A DNA stretch of 60,755 nucleotides from an uncultured Opitutia bacterium (GTDB taxonomy: Bacteria; Verrucomicrobiota; Verrucomicrobiia; Opitutales; Opitutaceae), in assembly GCA_903830425.1 (NCBI GenBank), contig CAIKTR010000055.1, positions 1-60,755 of the forward strand, given 5' to 3'. Position numbers and translations under genes: made by a program. The notes beneath the pieces are model-generated. The model was not told where the DNA came from, made no database searches, and saw nothing but the letters and a program-made list of their open reading frames with translations. The first letter of the stretch is position 1, and every line of letters begins with the position of its first letter. Positions 28,770-37,586 of the stretch are shown in pieces.

Positions 28770-30133
28770 TGCCCGCCACGGCTGGGTTCCATCCCGGCGC
28801 ACTCTTCTTCACCAATACGGAGAAGGGGTCCTTTCCTCTGGGTAGCGGAGGCAAGGACGCGCCGGGGGGGAAGTTCCAGTGGCCGGTCCCGACGGTTGAG
28901 GGACCCCGCCGGCGCTGGCTCATCGCCGGCATGGGCACGGTGCTGCAGCTGTGCCTCGGCTCGGTTTACGCCTGGAGCTATTTTCAGAAGCCGCTGGTGG
29001 AGGCCTACGGCTGGCGGAACACCCAGGTGGCCTGGACGTTCAGCCTCGCCATCGGGTTTCTCGGCCTCTCCGCCGCGGTCGGTGGCGTCCTGCTGCCCCG
29101 CTTCGGGCCGCGCAAGCTGGCGGTCACCGGCAGCCTGCTTTACGGCAGCTCCTATCTGCTGGCCGCCCTGGCCCTGATGTTGAAATCCCTGCCGCTCTTG
29201 TGGATCGGCTACGGGGTCATTGGCGGCATCGGCCTGGGCCTCGGCTATGTCACGCCCGTCGCGACCGTCGCAAAATGGTTTCCCGACAAGAAGGGCCTGG
29301 TCACCGGCATGGTCGTGATGGGCTTCGGCTTTGGCGCCCTCCTGATGAGCAAGGTCATTGCCCCGGCCCTCGAGACCGCCTTCGCGCACCAGCTGCCCAT
29401 GGTCTTTGCCGGGAGCGGCCTGCTGCTGGGCACCCTCGGCTTGGTGGCGGCGAGTTTCCTGCGCAATCCGCCAGACACCGTCGCGCCGGTCACCCGGAGC
29501 AGCGAGGCCTGGCCGCTCCTGCGGTCCCGGCAGTTCGGGCTGATGTGGCTGGTCTTCTTCTGCAATATCGCCGCCGGCATCGCCATCATCAGCTTCCAGT
29601 CGCCGCTGCTCCAGGATTTGTGGAAGAAAATTGACCCGCTCGCCTCCCCCGGCGCCTTGGCGGCCTGCGGCGCGACGCTGATCGCCGTCAGCTCGGTGTT
29701 TAATGGCCTCGGGCGCTTCTCGTGGGGCGGACTGTCCGACCGCCTCGGCCAACTCACCGCCTTCCGCCTCATGCTCGGCACCCAGGTCGTCGCCTTCCTC
29801 GCGCTGCGGCAGACGGCCAACCCGTGGATTTTCGCCGGGCTGATTTGCTACATCCTGCTCTGCTACGGCGGCGGCTTCGGCGTCATGCCGTCGTTCGTCC
29901 TGAACTCCTTCGGGCCCCGGCTGATGCCCGTGCTCTACGGCTGCATCCTGACGGCCTGGTCCACCGCCGGCGTGGTCGGCCCGCAAGCCATCGCGTGGTT
30001 GAAGGACCGGTACGGGCTGCAGGCCGCCGGCTACGCCTTCAGCCTCGGCGCCGGCCTGCTCGCCCTGGGTTTCCTCCTGTCATTGCTTTTGACTGTTTCC
30101 AAACCCGGCGACAAAGCTCGGGTGCATGGTTGA
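28769..30133 (+). CDS. OFA-family MFS transporter (formate/oxalate type)
   Basis: A 454-aa inner-membrane major facilitator of the oxalate/formate antiporter family, with about 12 helices. Diagnostic stretches are LQLCLGSVYAWSYFQKPL, GGIGLGLGYVTPVATVAKWF, PDKKGLVTGMVVMGFGFGA and GGGFGVMPSFVLNSFG. The start is the ATG at 28769 (TGATG overlap with fhs; a TTG one codon earlier is less likely), giving an unusual ~50-residue polar N-terminal extension before helix 1. Coupling to fhs suggests formate export or formate/oxalate exchange. The last 8 bases overlap the next gene. Confidence 0.87.
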   Translation: MPATAGFHPGALFFTNTEKGSFPLGSGGKDAPGGKFQWPVPTVEGPRRRWLIAGMGTVLQLCLGSVYAWSYFQKPLVEAYGWRNTQVAWTFSLAIGFLGLSAAVGGVLLPRFGPRKLAVTGSLLYGSSYLLAALALMLKSLPLLWIGYGVIGGIGLGLGYVTPVATVAKWFPDKKGLVTGMVVMGFGFGALLMSKVIAPALETAFAHQLPMVFAGSGLLLGTLGLVAASFLRNPPDTVAPVTRSSEAWPLLRSRQFGLMWLVFFCNIAAGIAIISFQSPLLQDLWKKIDPLASPGALAACGATLIAVSSVFNGLGRFSWGGLSDRLGQLTAFRLMLGTQVVAFLALRQTANPWIFAGLICYILLCYGGGFGVMPSFVLNSFGPRLMPVLYGCILTAWSTAGVVGPQAIAWLKDRYGLQAAGYAFSLGAGLLALGFLLSLLLTVSKPGDKARVHG

Positions 30134-32048
30134 TTTCCTGGCGGCGTTAAAGTCACAGCCCCTGCTCACGGACGGGGCGATGGGTTCCTACCTGTTCAAG
30201 CGGACCGGCCGGCTCTCGGAAACCAACCACGTTTACGAGGCCTTCAATCTGGAGCAGCCGGACCTGATCCGGGACACCCACCTGGCCTACCTCGCGGCCG
30301 GAGCGCGTTGCCTCAAGACCAACACCTTCGGCGCCAACCGCCGGCAGCTCCGGCCGTTCGGGCTGGAGGGGCGCATCGCGGCGCTGAACCAGGCCGGCGT
30401 GCAGCGGGCCCGGGAGGCGATGGCCACGTTCGCGGCCCAGCCGCACGCGGCGGGCCCCGGTTTCGTGCTGGCCTCGGTCGGACCGACGGCCGAGGTCCTG
30501 GATACGCCGTACGCGGTGGCGGACTGCTATCTGGAGCAGCTGGAAACGCTCGCCGCCGCCGGGGCCGACGCCCTGCTGCTGGAAACCTTCCATTCGTTGC
30601 CGCAGTTGGAGCTGCTCCTCGGCCTGATCCAGCGGCTGCCCGGGATGCCTCCGGTGATTGCCCAGATGAGCCTGGGCGCCACCCCGGGCGACCCCGCGCG
30701 GGCGGAGCCCGACCCGGTCGGCTTCATCCGGCGCATGGCTGAGCTGGGCGTGGCCGTGGCGGGCGTGAATTGCTGCGCCCCCTGGGATGCGAGCGCGTTT
30801 GTCGAGGCCGTGGGCGACAGCGAACCCGTCCGCTCAGGACGCGTGCGGCTCGCCGTGATGCCGAATGCCGGCGGCTTTCAGCGCATTGGCAACCGGCTCA
30901 TGACCACGGTGAACCCGGAGTCGGCGGGGAAGCTGGCCCGCAGCCTGGCCGACCGCGGCGTGCGCCTGCTCGGCGGCTGCTGCGAAATGCACCCGCCGCA
31001 CATCGCGGAGATGCACAATTACCTGCAGTCGCGCGGCGGCGCCCGGATCGTCACCGCCGCCGCCCCGCCGCCGGCCGCCCGGCCGCCGATCGGACCCGCC
31101 GAGAAGGCGGGCAACGGCCGGCTTTCGCGCAAGCTCCAGGCCGGCGAGTTTGTCGTCAGCATCGAGATGCTGCCCCCGCGCGGAACCGACGGGCAGATCA
31201 TCCGGCGGAAAGTCGACTTCATCGGCGAGCTCGCGGCCAGCGGCTTGGTGGACGCGGTGGACTTCACCGACGGCTCGCGGGGCATCCCGCTGGTGCCGCC
31301 GGGCGATTTCATCCACCTCGTGCGCGAGCGGCTGGGCTGGACCGCCGCCACCGGCGACCCGCTGGAGCTGATCCCGCACTTCACCGGGCGGGACCTGAAC
31401 GTGATGGGCATCCAGGGCCGGCTGGTCGGCTACCACGCCCAGCGCATCCACAATGTGCTCTTCGTCACCGGCGACCCGCCCAAGATGTCGCCGACCTATC
31501 CGCGTTCGACCGCGGTGTTCGACCTGGACTCGGTGGCGATGATCCGGCTGACGCAGGGCTGCCTCAACGCCGGCGTGGATTTCGGCGGCGTGCCGCTCGG
31601 CCGGCACGCCGACCCGCGCACCCATTTCACCATTGGCTCCGGGGTCGAGCTGGAGGCCCGCGACTGGCCGCGCGAACTCGACCGCCTGCGGCAAAAGCTC
31701 GACGCCGGCGCGGACTATCTCATGACGCAGCCGGCGTTCCGCCCCGAGCCGCTCGCGGCGCTGGAGCCCTTCCGCGGCCGGGTGAGCTGTCTCATCGGGG
31801 TCATGGTGCTGACCAGCCTGGAACACGCCCAGCGGATGGCGCAGGTGCCCGGCGTGGTGGTGCCGGAGTCAATTTTGCGCCGCCTGGCCGCGTTCCCCGC
31901 AGTGGCCGACCAGGCCAAGCTGGGCCAGGAATTCGCCGCCGAGCAGATCCGCGGGCTGGTGCGCGCGGGCTGGGCCGGCGTGTACCTGATGTCCACGGCC
32001 TCCGGCGCCGGCACGATCGACGTGCTCCGCGCCGGCCTGGCGCCGTAA
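30126..32048 (+). CDS. Homocysteine S-methyltransferase/MetF fusion (YitJ-like)
   Basis: A 640-aa bifunctional protein. Residues 1-300 are a homocysteine S-methyltransferase domain: LLTDGAMGSYLFKRTGR, zinc cysteines at C216/C217 (GVNCCAPW) and C285/C286 (LLGGCCEMHPPHI). Residues ~325-640 are a second methylenetetrahydrofolate reductase domain (VVSIEMLPPRGTD, AVDFTDGSRG, NVLFVTGDPP, LMTQPAFRPE). Fusions of this type link methyl-group formation to methionine synthesis. It closes the operon, overlapping the carrier gene, and gives the locus a second MetF copy beside MetVF, possibly for the opposite direction of flux. Confidence 0.9.
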   Translation: MVDFLAALKSQPLLTDGAMGSYLFKRTGRLSETNHVYEAFNLEQPDLIRDTHLAYLAAGARCLKTNTFGANRRQLRPFGLEGRIAALNQAGVQRAREAMATFAAQPHAAGPGFVLASVGPTAEVLDTPYAVADCYLEQLETLAAAGADALLLETFHSLPQLELLLGLIQRLPGMPPVIAQMSLGATPGDPARAEPDPVGFIRRMAELGVAVAGVNCCAPWDASAFVEAVGDSEPVRSGRVRLAVMPNAGGFQRIGNRLMTTVNPESAGKLARSLADRGVRLLGGCCEMHPPHIAEMHNYLQSRGGARIVTAAAPPPAARPPIGPAEKAGNGRLSRKLQAGEFVVSIEMLPPRGTDGQIIRRKVDFIGELAASGLVDAVDFTDGSRGIPLVPPGDFIHLVRERLGWTAATGDPLELIPHFTGRDLNVMGIQGRLVGYHAQRIHNVLFVTGDPPKMSPTYPRSTAVFDLDSVAMIRLTQGCLNAGVDFGGVPLGRHADPRTHFTIGSGVELEARDWPRELDRLRQKLDAGADYLMTQPAFRPEPLAALEPFRGRVSCLIGVMVLTSLEHAQRMAQVPGVVVPESILRRLAAFPAVADQAKLGQEFAAEQIRGLVRAGWAGVYLMSTASGAGTIDVLRAGLAP

Positions 32049-32060
32049 GCCGCCCGCCGG

Positions 32061-33155
32061 TCAGTTCAGGCGGATCGACTTCGTCTCCTCGACGAGGGCG
32101 AGGATGTTCTCAAACGGGACGTCGGGCTCCAGCACGTGCGTCGGGGCGATCATCACCCGCGCCCCGTGGTCGCGGTGGAGCGCGGCGATCTCCTGGACGC
32201 GCCGGCGGACATCGGCGGGCGTGCCGAAGGGCATCGTGGTCTGCGTGCCGACCATGCCGCTGAGGCCGAGCTGGCGGCCATAGCGGCGCGTGAGCTCGTC
32301 GGCGCTCATGCACTCCGGCTGCACCGGATTGAGGATGTCGACGCCGACCTCGATCAGCTCCTCGACGATCGGCATGATGTCGCCATCCGAATGGTAGTGC
32401 ACCCAGACCTTGCGGTTGCCGGAGGCCTCGCGGATGGCCGCGATGACCTTGGCGAGGCGGGGCTTGAGGTGCTTCCGCCACATTGGGACGGAGAGCATCA
32501 TGCCGGTCTGCATGCCGACGTCGTCGCCGAGGCCGATGATGTCAATACCAGCCCGGGCAAACTCGCGGCCGACGTGGCAGGAGCGCTCGGTGAAATAATC
32601 GAGCAGCCAGTCGGCGATGCCGTTGCCCTCGGCGAGATCCTGGAAAAGGTTGTCCATCCCGCGGACGTACCAGGAAAGCTCGAAGGTGGTGCACTCCATG
32701 CCCGCGAACGCGACTTTGCCGCGCGTGTGCACCTGCTCCATTTTCCGCCGGAGGGCGGCGTAGTGCCGGGAGTCGGAGGTGTCGGGCCAGGGGAGTTTTT
32801 CCAGCTGCGCGACGCTGGTGATGACCTCCAGCGGGTGCAGCATGACGCGGAAGTGGTAGGCCTTGCCCACGGTGCCCGCGGGCGGGGCGACGTGCGCGAC
32901 GCAGAAGGGCCCGAGCTCGACGTCCTTGGGGAAGCGGTAGCCGAGGTCGGTGAGCGCGGCGTGCCAGCGCTGCGGGTCCTCGTTGTACCCGACCCACTCG
33001 AAGCCAAAGTCCGTCTCGAACGCCAGTTCCGAGCTGCGGATGCCGGTGCGCTCCTCGATCAGGTCGGCGACCGGGGGCGTGACGGGCAGGTTGAGCGGTA
33101 GCCACGCCGGGCCGGTGCCGGCCATCATGGCGTGGAAATTTTCGCGGGCGTTCAT
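32061..33155 (-). CDS. URO-D-like putative methyltransferase, HxHSDG type
   Basis: A 364-aa URO-D superfamily protein, last gene of the minus-strand methyltransferase operon. LGDDVGMQTGMMLSVPMW is the substrate-loop motif. At the zinc-site position it has VHYHSDGDIMP rather than HxCG, followed by DILNPVQPE and, late, APTHVLEPDVPFENILAL. The third cysteine of MtaA is absent (GMVGTQTTMPFGTPADV). The ATG at 33155 overlaps the upstream homocysteine methyltransferase by 4 nt, so translation is coupled. Interpretation as MT I acting with the shared corrinoid protein is inference. Confidence 0.75.
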   Translation of the reverse strand: MNARENFHAMMAGTGPAWLPLNLPVTPPVADLIEERTGIRSSELAFETDFGFEWVGYNEDPQRWHAALTDLGYRFPKDVELGPFCVAHVAPPAGTVGKAYHFRVMLHPLEVITSVAQLEKLPWPDTSDSRHYAALRRKMEQVHTRGKVAFAGMECTTFELSWYVRGMDNLFQDLAEGNGIADWLLDYFTERSCHVGREFARAGIDIIGLGDDVGMQTGMMLSVPMWRKHLKPRLAKVIAAIREASGNRKVWVHYHSDGDIMPIVEELIEVGVDILNPVQPECMSADELTRRYGRQLGLSGMVGTQTTMPFGTPADVRRRVQEIAALHRDHGARVMIAPTHVLEPDVPFENILALVEETKSIRLN

Positions 33156-34048
33156 CGTTTGAGTCGGGCGGCCAGCGCGGCGATGTGCTCGGGGGTGCTG
33201 CCGCAGCAGCCGCCCACGAGGCGCGCCCCGGCGGCGAGGAAGCGCGCGCCCGCGGCGGCGAAATCCGCCGGCGTGGTGGCGTAGTGAATCTGGCCGTTGA
33301 CGAGCTGGGGCGAGCCGGCGTTGGGCTGCACGATCACGGGCGTGGAGCCGGCGGCGGCCACCAGTTCGGCGGTGAGCTTTTCGTAGTCGGCGAGCGAGAC
33401 CTCGGTGCCGCAGTTGGCCCCGACGACGTCGGCCCCGGCGGCGAGCACCGCGGCGACGCACTCGGCGGCCGTGTTGCCCATCATGGTGGCGAAGCCGCTG
33501 GACGCCTGCTGAAAGGCATAGGTGGCGATCACCAGCCCGGCCCCGGCCGCCTTGGCGGCCTGCACCGCGAGCGCGGCCTCGGCGGGATCGGACATGGTCT
33601 CGATCAGGATCCCGTCGGCGCCGCCCTCGAGCAGCGCGGCGGCCTGCTCGCGAAACGCGGCATTCACCTCGTCCGGCAGGCCTTCGCCCAGCGGCTCCAG
33701 CATGCCGCCGTAGGGGCCGATGTCACCCAGCACCCAGGCCCGGTCGCCGGCGACGGCGCGGGCGAGCCGGGCGGCGGCGGCGTTGATCTCGCGGACGCGC
33801 GCCCCGGCCCCGTGGCCGGCGAGCACGTAGGAGGTGCCGCCGAAGGAATTGGTCGTCAGCAGGTCGGCGCCGGCGCCGAGGTAGTGGCGGTGGACCTGCT
33901 GCACCCGCTCGGGCTGTTCGAGGCACCAGAGCTCGCCGCAGGCCCCGGGCGCGAGCCCGAGGAGATGCAGCTGCGTGCCCGTGGCGCCGTCGCACAGGAG
34001 CGGCCGACGGGCGAGTTCCTGGCGAAGGGCGGCGGTGCGCAGGTTCAT
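33152..34048 (-). CDS. Homocysteine S-methyltransferase
   Basis: A 298-aa cobalamin-independent-type homocysteine methyltransferase domain protein, like BhmT/MmuM or the MetH N-terminus. It opens LLCDGATGTQLHLLGL and has the zinc ligands C213 (GANCGTE) and C281/C282 (VGGCCGSTPEHIAAL). It is embedded in the URO-D operon, with 4-nt overlaps on both sides. It could take methyl groups from the corrinoid protein or methyl-THF to make methionine, or donate them. It is the second such domain in the window, the other being in the fusion at 30126. Confidence 0.87.
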   Translation of the reverse strand: MNLRTAALRQELARRPLLCDGATGTQLHLLGLAPGACGELWCLEQPERVQQVHRHYLGAGADLLTTNSFGGTSYVLAGHGAGARVREINAAAARLARAVAGDRAWVLGDIGPYGGMLEPLGEGLPDEVNAAFREQAAALLEGGADGILIETMSDPAEAALAVQAAKAAGAGLVIATYAFQQASSGFATMMGNTAAECVAAVLAAGADVVGANCGTEVSLADYEKLTAELVAAAGSTPVIVQPNAGSPQLVNGQIHYATTPADFAAAGARFLAAGARLVGGCCGSTPEHIAALAARLKR

Positions 34049-35130
34049 GTCGAGAGGGAGTGGACGGTGTCGAGAAACTCGGTGGCGCGGCCGGCGTTGG
34101 GGAACGGGGTGCCCACCGAGATCCACATGCCATCGGGGCCCAGTTCGCGCAGGACCGTCAGGGCGTCGTCCGCGTCCTCGGCGAGCACCTGGATGGCCTT
34201 GCCCGCCTGCCGGATGGTCCGGAAGGTCTCGAGCCACCGGGCGGCCGGGCCGTGCCCCGCGCCAAAGACCCATTGCACGGCGTTCAGCCGCGGCAGCTGC
34301 AGCATGAGGTCGACGTGATGGAGGGCCTGGGGACCGTCGAGGTGGAAGATCGTCCGCTCCAGCGGGGCCATTTCCAGCTCGATCGTCGGGCGGATGAGGT
34401 CCGCGGCGATTTCCCGGGACACGAGGCACCAGAAGTCGCAGCTCGGCACGTAGGCCGTCCCGGTGTGCAGGTAATTGCACCACGTGGTGCTCGGCTGGCC
34501 CAGCGCGGTCAGCCGCTGGTACAGCCGGCGGTAGGCCTCCACGTAGCCGTGGGTGGCGTGCAGGCTGGCGCGCCGCACCAGCTCGGGCTCGTCCACAATG
34601 TCGAGGCACAGGTCTTCGGGCCCGCGCAGGCCGGCCAGGATGTCGAAGCTCCCGTGCAGGTCGGGCATGGCGACGTAGTAGCGCCCGGCAAAGCGCTCCG
34701 CCGCGCGCGTGATCATCGCGTCAATCGTCCGCCAGTAGAGGTTGTCGAAGTCCGGCGGGGTGGCGATGAAGCGCTCCCAGTCGGCGGTCTCCGGCACGGT
34801 GTGCTGGCACCAGCTGGTGTTCTCGCCGAAGACGAGCTCGGCGCCGAACAGCGTCGAGGTGAGGTCGGGGCCGACGTTGGGCGTCCAGGACGGCACGGTG
34901 TCGCCCAGGGCAGGGGAGGCCTCCAGGCCGGCCAAGGCGGACTCGACCTGGAAGTCCACGTCGAGCCAGCGTTCGCGCAGGGTGGCGTGGGTGGAGCGCG
35001 GCGCCCGCGGGGAGTGCTTGGTTTCCACCCAGAGGCTGACAGGCGGACGGTCCAGCCGGCCGCCCTGCCACCAGGCCTCGAACCGCGCGTGGGCCGCCGC
35101 CGGGGTGAAGTAGTGATTGCGCGGGTTCAT
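34045..35130 (-). CDS. URO-D-like putative methyltransferase, FHLDG type
   Basis: A divergent 361-aa URO-D-superfamily relative. It begins YFTPAAAHARFEAWWQGGRLDRPPV, a start used by a subgroup of COG0407 proteins. At the metal-site position it has IFHLDGPQALHH; downstream it carries WVFGAGHGPA and IQVLAEDADDA, with no HxC...C pattern. PSCDFWCLVS is the equivalent of the substrate-loop motif. Its frame overlaps the homocysteine methyltransferase start by 4 nt. Its enzymatic status as a methyltransferase is less certain than for the HxCG copies. Confidence 0.68.
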   Translation of the reverse strand: MNPRNHYFTPAAAHARFEAWWQGGRLDRPPVSLWVETKHSPRAPRSTHATLRERWLDVDFQVESALAGLEASPALGDTVPSWTPNVGPDLTSTLFGAELVFGENTSWCQHTVPETADWERFIATPPDFDNLYWRTIDAMITRAAERFAGRYYVAMPDLHGSFDILAGLRGPEDLCLDIVDEPELVRRASLHATHGYVEAYRRLYQRLTALGQPSTTWCNYLHTGTAYVPSCDFWCLVSREIAADLIRPTIELEMAPLERTIFHLDGPQALHHVDLMLQLPRLNAVQWVFGAGHGPAARWLETFRTIRQAGKAIQVLAEDADDALTVLRELGPDGMWISVGTPFPNAGRATEFLDTVHSLST

Positions 35131-35143
35131 GCGACCGTCCGGC

Positions 35144-36403
35144 TCAGGCGGTGGCGCCGTTGAAGTCGCGGATCGCGTCCACCATGGCGACGATGTTGGC
35201 CACCGGGGTGCGGGCCTGGATGTTGTGAATCGTGTTGAACACGAAGCCGCCGCCGGGCGAAAAGGCGCGCAGGCGCGCGGTGACCTCCGCGCGGACGTCG
35301 GCCGGCGTGCCGAAGGGCAGCGTGCGCTGCGTGTCCACGCCGCCGCCCCAGAACACGATGCGGTCGCCGAAGTCGGCCTTGAGGCGCCCGGGGTCCATGT
35401 CCTTGGCGGAGCACTGCACCGGATTGAGGATGTCGAACCCGACGTCGATGAACCGGTCGATCAGCGGCCGGACCGCGCCGCAGGAATGCTTGAAGGTTTT
35501 CCACGTCGTGTGGCGGTGGATCCAGTCGTTGACCCGGCGGTAGTAGGGCGCGAAGAGCTCGTCGAAGGTCGCGACCGAGCAGAACTGCGAGTTCTGCGTG
35601 CCGAAATCGGTGCCGCAGATGGTGAGCACGTCGATGCGGTCGCCCGCGAGGGCGGCGAAGGTCTCCAGGTTCTGCAGCGCGACCTCGCACTGGTACTCGA
35701 AGATCCGGTGGACGTAGTCGCGGCGCTCCACCAGGGAGATGTACCACTCGCCGACGTCGCGGATGCCCTTCGGATGCTTGAGAAACGCCGCCGGCACCAG
35801 GGCGATGTCGCCGAACCCCGTGCCGCCGATGCCGGAAACGATGCCGCGCGTCTCGCCCTGCAGGCGGGCAAACTCCCGCCGCCAGTGGTCCACGTCGGCG
35901 GCGCCGAGCGGCTTGAACTCCTCGCAGTTGTCCCGGGGGTTGAGCCGGTCCTCGTCGATCGGCTCCTGGCGCACGATGGCGTCGAAGAAATAGCCGCCGG
36001 CGGGCAGGTGGCCGCTGGGCGGGACGGAGGTGTCGCCCTCCGGGAAAAGATAGACGTCGCCGCCGGCTTCCTCGCGGGTCCGGAAGCCCTCCGGCACCAG
36101 CACCGGCTGGCCCCACGGCGTCCGCCACTCGTGCCAGCCCTCGTTGGCAAAGCCGAACATGGTGCCGCGGCCGTTGGCGCCGACGCAGTCGGAACCGAGG
36201 GCGCGGGCCAGGTCGTCCTCGACCTCGCCGAGCATCTGGTAGGGTTCGCAGACCTTGACCGGGTGCCGCGGCAGACCGTAGTGGTCGCGCAGCGCGGCGA
36301 CGCAGCTCACGTGCAGGCTGGTGAGGCCGGTGCTCCCGAAATCGACCGGCACCGGGCCGGATTGGTGGGCGAGCGCCCGGCGGACTTTTTCTCGGGAGGT
36401 CAT
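35144..36403 (-). CDS. URO-D/MtaA-like putative methyltransferase, HxCG type
   Basis: A 419-aa URO-D superfamily protein starting MTSREKVRRALAHQSGPVPVDF. It has the zinc motif HxCG in TFKHSCGAVRPL, preceded by ICGTDFGTQNSQFCS. The third-ligand position, where the lone copy at 15107 has Cys (GGGCD), reads WGGGVDTQR, so Cys is replaced by Val; another residue may complete the site. It ends SPGGGFVFNTIHNIQARTPVANI, similar to the 15107 copy, so these two are near relatives. It is in the minus-strand operon 13 bp upstream of the FHLDG-type gene. Confidence 0.75.
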   Translation of the reverse strand: MTSREKVRRALAHQSGPVPVDFGSTGLTSLHVSCVAALRDHYGLPRHPVKVCEPYQMLGEVEDDLARALGSDCVGANGRGTMFGFANEGWHEWRTPWGQPVLVPEGFRTREEAGGDVYLFPEGDTSVPPSGHLPAGGYFFDAIVRQEPIDEDRLNPRDNCEEFKPLGAADVDHWRREFARLQGETRGIVSGIGGTGFGDIALVPAAFLKHPKGIRDVGEWYISLVERRDYVHRIFEYQCEVALQNLETFAALAGDRIDVLTICGTDFGTQNSQFCSVATFDELFAPYYRRVNDWIHRHTTWKTFKHSCGAVRPLIDRFIDVGFDILNPVQCSAKDMDPGRLKADFGDRIVFWGGGVDTQRTLPFGTPADVRAEVTARLRAFSPGGGFVFNTIHNIQARTPVANIVAMVDAIRDFNGATA

Positions 36404-36449
36404 GCGGCGGGGGAGGGGAGAGGGCAGGAGCCGAAGGACCCGGAGGGGC

Positions 36450-37580
36450 TCAGCCCTGCAGGCCGAAAAGTTTTTCCTTCAGGTCGAGGTAGTAGAGGTA
36501 GTCGCCGGGATCGACGTTGGGCGGGCAGCGGTGGTCGCAGAAGGGGATGAAGCCGCCCTGGGCCACGTACGGGGCGAGCGACTCGAGCCATTTGCGGATC
36601 TCGGGACGGCTGCGGCCGAGGACCATCTTGTCCACGCCGCCCATGATGCGCAGTTCCGGGCCCCAGCGGTCGAGCGACTCGCCCGGATGGCCGGAACCGT
36701 TGACCTCCCAGGGAAACATCGTGTTCACCCCGCCCGCCAGAAAGTGGGGGATGAGCGGCCGCACGTCGCCGTCGCAGTCGATCCACCAGATGTCCACGCC
36801 GTGCGCGCGGAGCTTCGCGCTGATCCGCTTATACCGGGGCACGACCACATCGCGGAAAAAGGCGACCGAAACGAGAGGGCCGCTCTTGTAGCAGATGTCC
36901 TCCCAGCCGGCGGCGTAGTCGAACTGGACATGGGGCAGGACGGCGTCGAGGAAGTCCTCCACCAGGACGCACGAGGTCTCGACCATGTCCTCGACCATCT
37001 CGGGATAATCGTAGGTCGCGTAGGCCAGGCCCTCGACGGTCAGCATGTCGCGCACCTTGCCGATCATGGAACCGGCCCAGACCCCGAGGGGATAGTCGCG
37101 GTCGGCCGGATGGTCGCGGCGGATGGCGGCGAGGTCCGGCTTGCGGATGGGGTGGTCGCGGTTGAAGCGCTCGGCCTTCACCCGGACCCAGTCGTCGGGC
37201 GTCTTGACCGTCGCCTCGAGGTAGTGGGGGATGGTGTCATGGCCGTCGAGCGGCACCTCGGCGATCAGCCCGTCGCCGTTGCGCAGGATGCGGGTGGTGG
37301 CGGTGCGGGAGATCTCCTCCTCCGAGAAGCCGGGATACATCCAGTGCGACCAGACGTTGGCCGTGCGGTCGAAGTTCAGGAAAACGTCGGCGTCGTTGTT
37401 GTTGGTGATGCCGTGGTCGCGGAACATCGGCCAGATCTTGAAGTTGTCGTCCCAGTAGCCGAACTCCATGTTGAAGCAGCGGTCCACGGGCTCGCGGCGC
37501 ATCGTCCGCCGGAAGCGCTCGCGGTCGGTCAGGGTGCCCCGCCACTTCGGACGGAAAGGTTGGATGGCAGGCGGATTCAT
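36450..37580 (-). CDS. URO-D-like putative methyltransferase, DxDG type
   Basis: A 376-aa URO-D-like protein with the Asp/His signature shared by the 1902, 46574 and 48831 copies: GWEDICYKSGPLVS, then WWIDCDGDVRPLIP in place of HxCG, then IMGGVDKMVLG and FIPFCDHRCPPNV. The N-terminus (DRERFRRTMRREPVDRCFNMEFGYWDDNF) is the usual start. The strongly acidic metal-site substitutions are conserved across the four copies and unlikely to be decay. It is in the operon, 6 bp after the stop of the 37587 gene. Confidence 0.75.
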   Translation of the reverse strand: MNPPAIQPFRPKWRGTLTDRERFRRTMRREPVDRCFNMEFGYWDDNFKIWPMFRDHGITNNNDADVFLNFDRTANVWSHWMYPGFSEEEISRTATTRILRNGDGLIAEVPLDGHDTIPHYLEATVKTPDDWVRVKAERFNRDHPIRKPDLAAIRRDHPADRDYPLGVWAGSMIGKVRDMLTVEGLAYATYDYPEMVEDMVETSCVLVEDFLDAVLPHVQFDYAAGWEDICYKSGPLVSVAFFRDVVVPRYKRISAKLRAHGVDIWWIDCDGDVRPLIPHFLAGGVNTMFPWEVNGSGHPGESLDRWGPELRIMGGVDKMVLGRSRPEIRKWLESLAPYVAQGGFIPFCDHRCPPNVDPGDYLYYLDLKEKLFGLQG

Positions 37581-37586
37581 AGAAAA

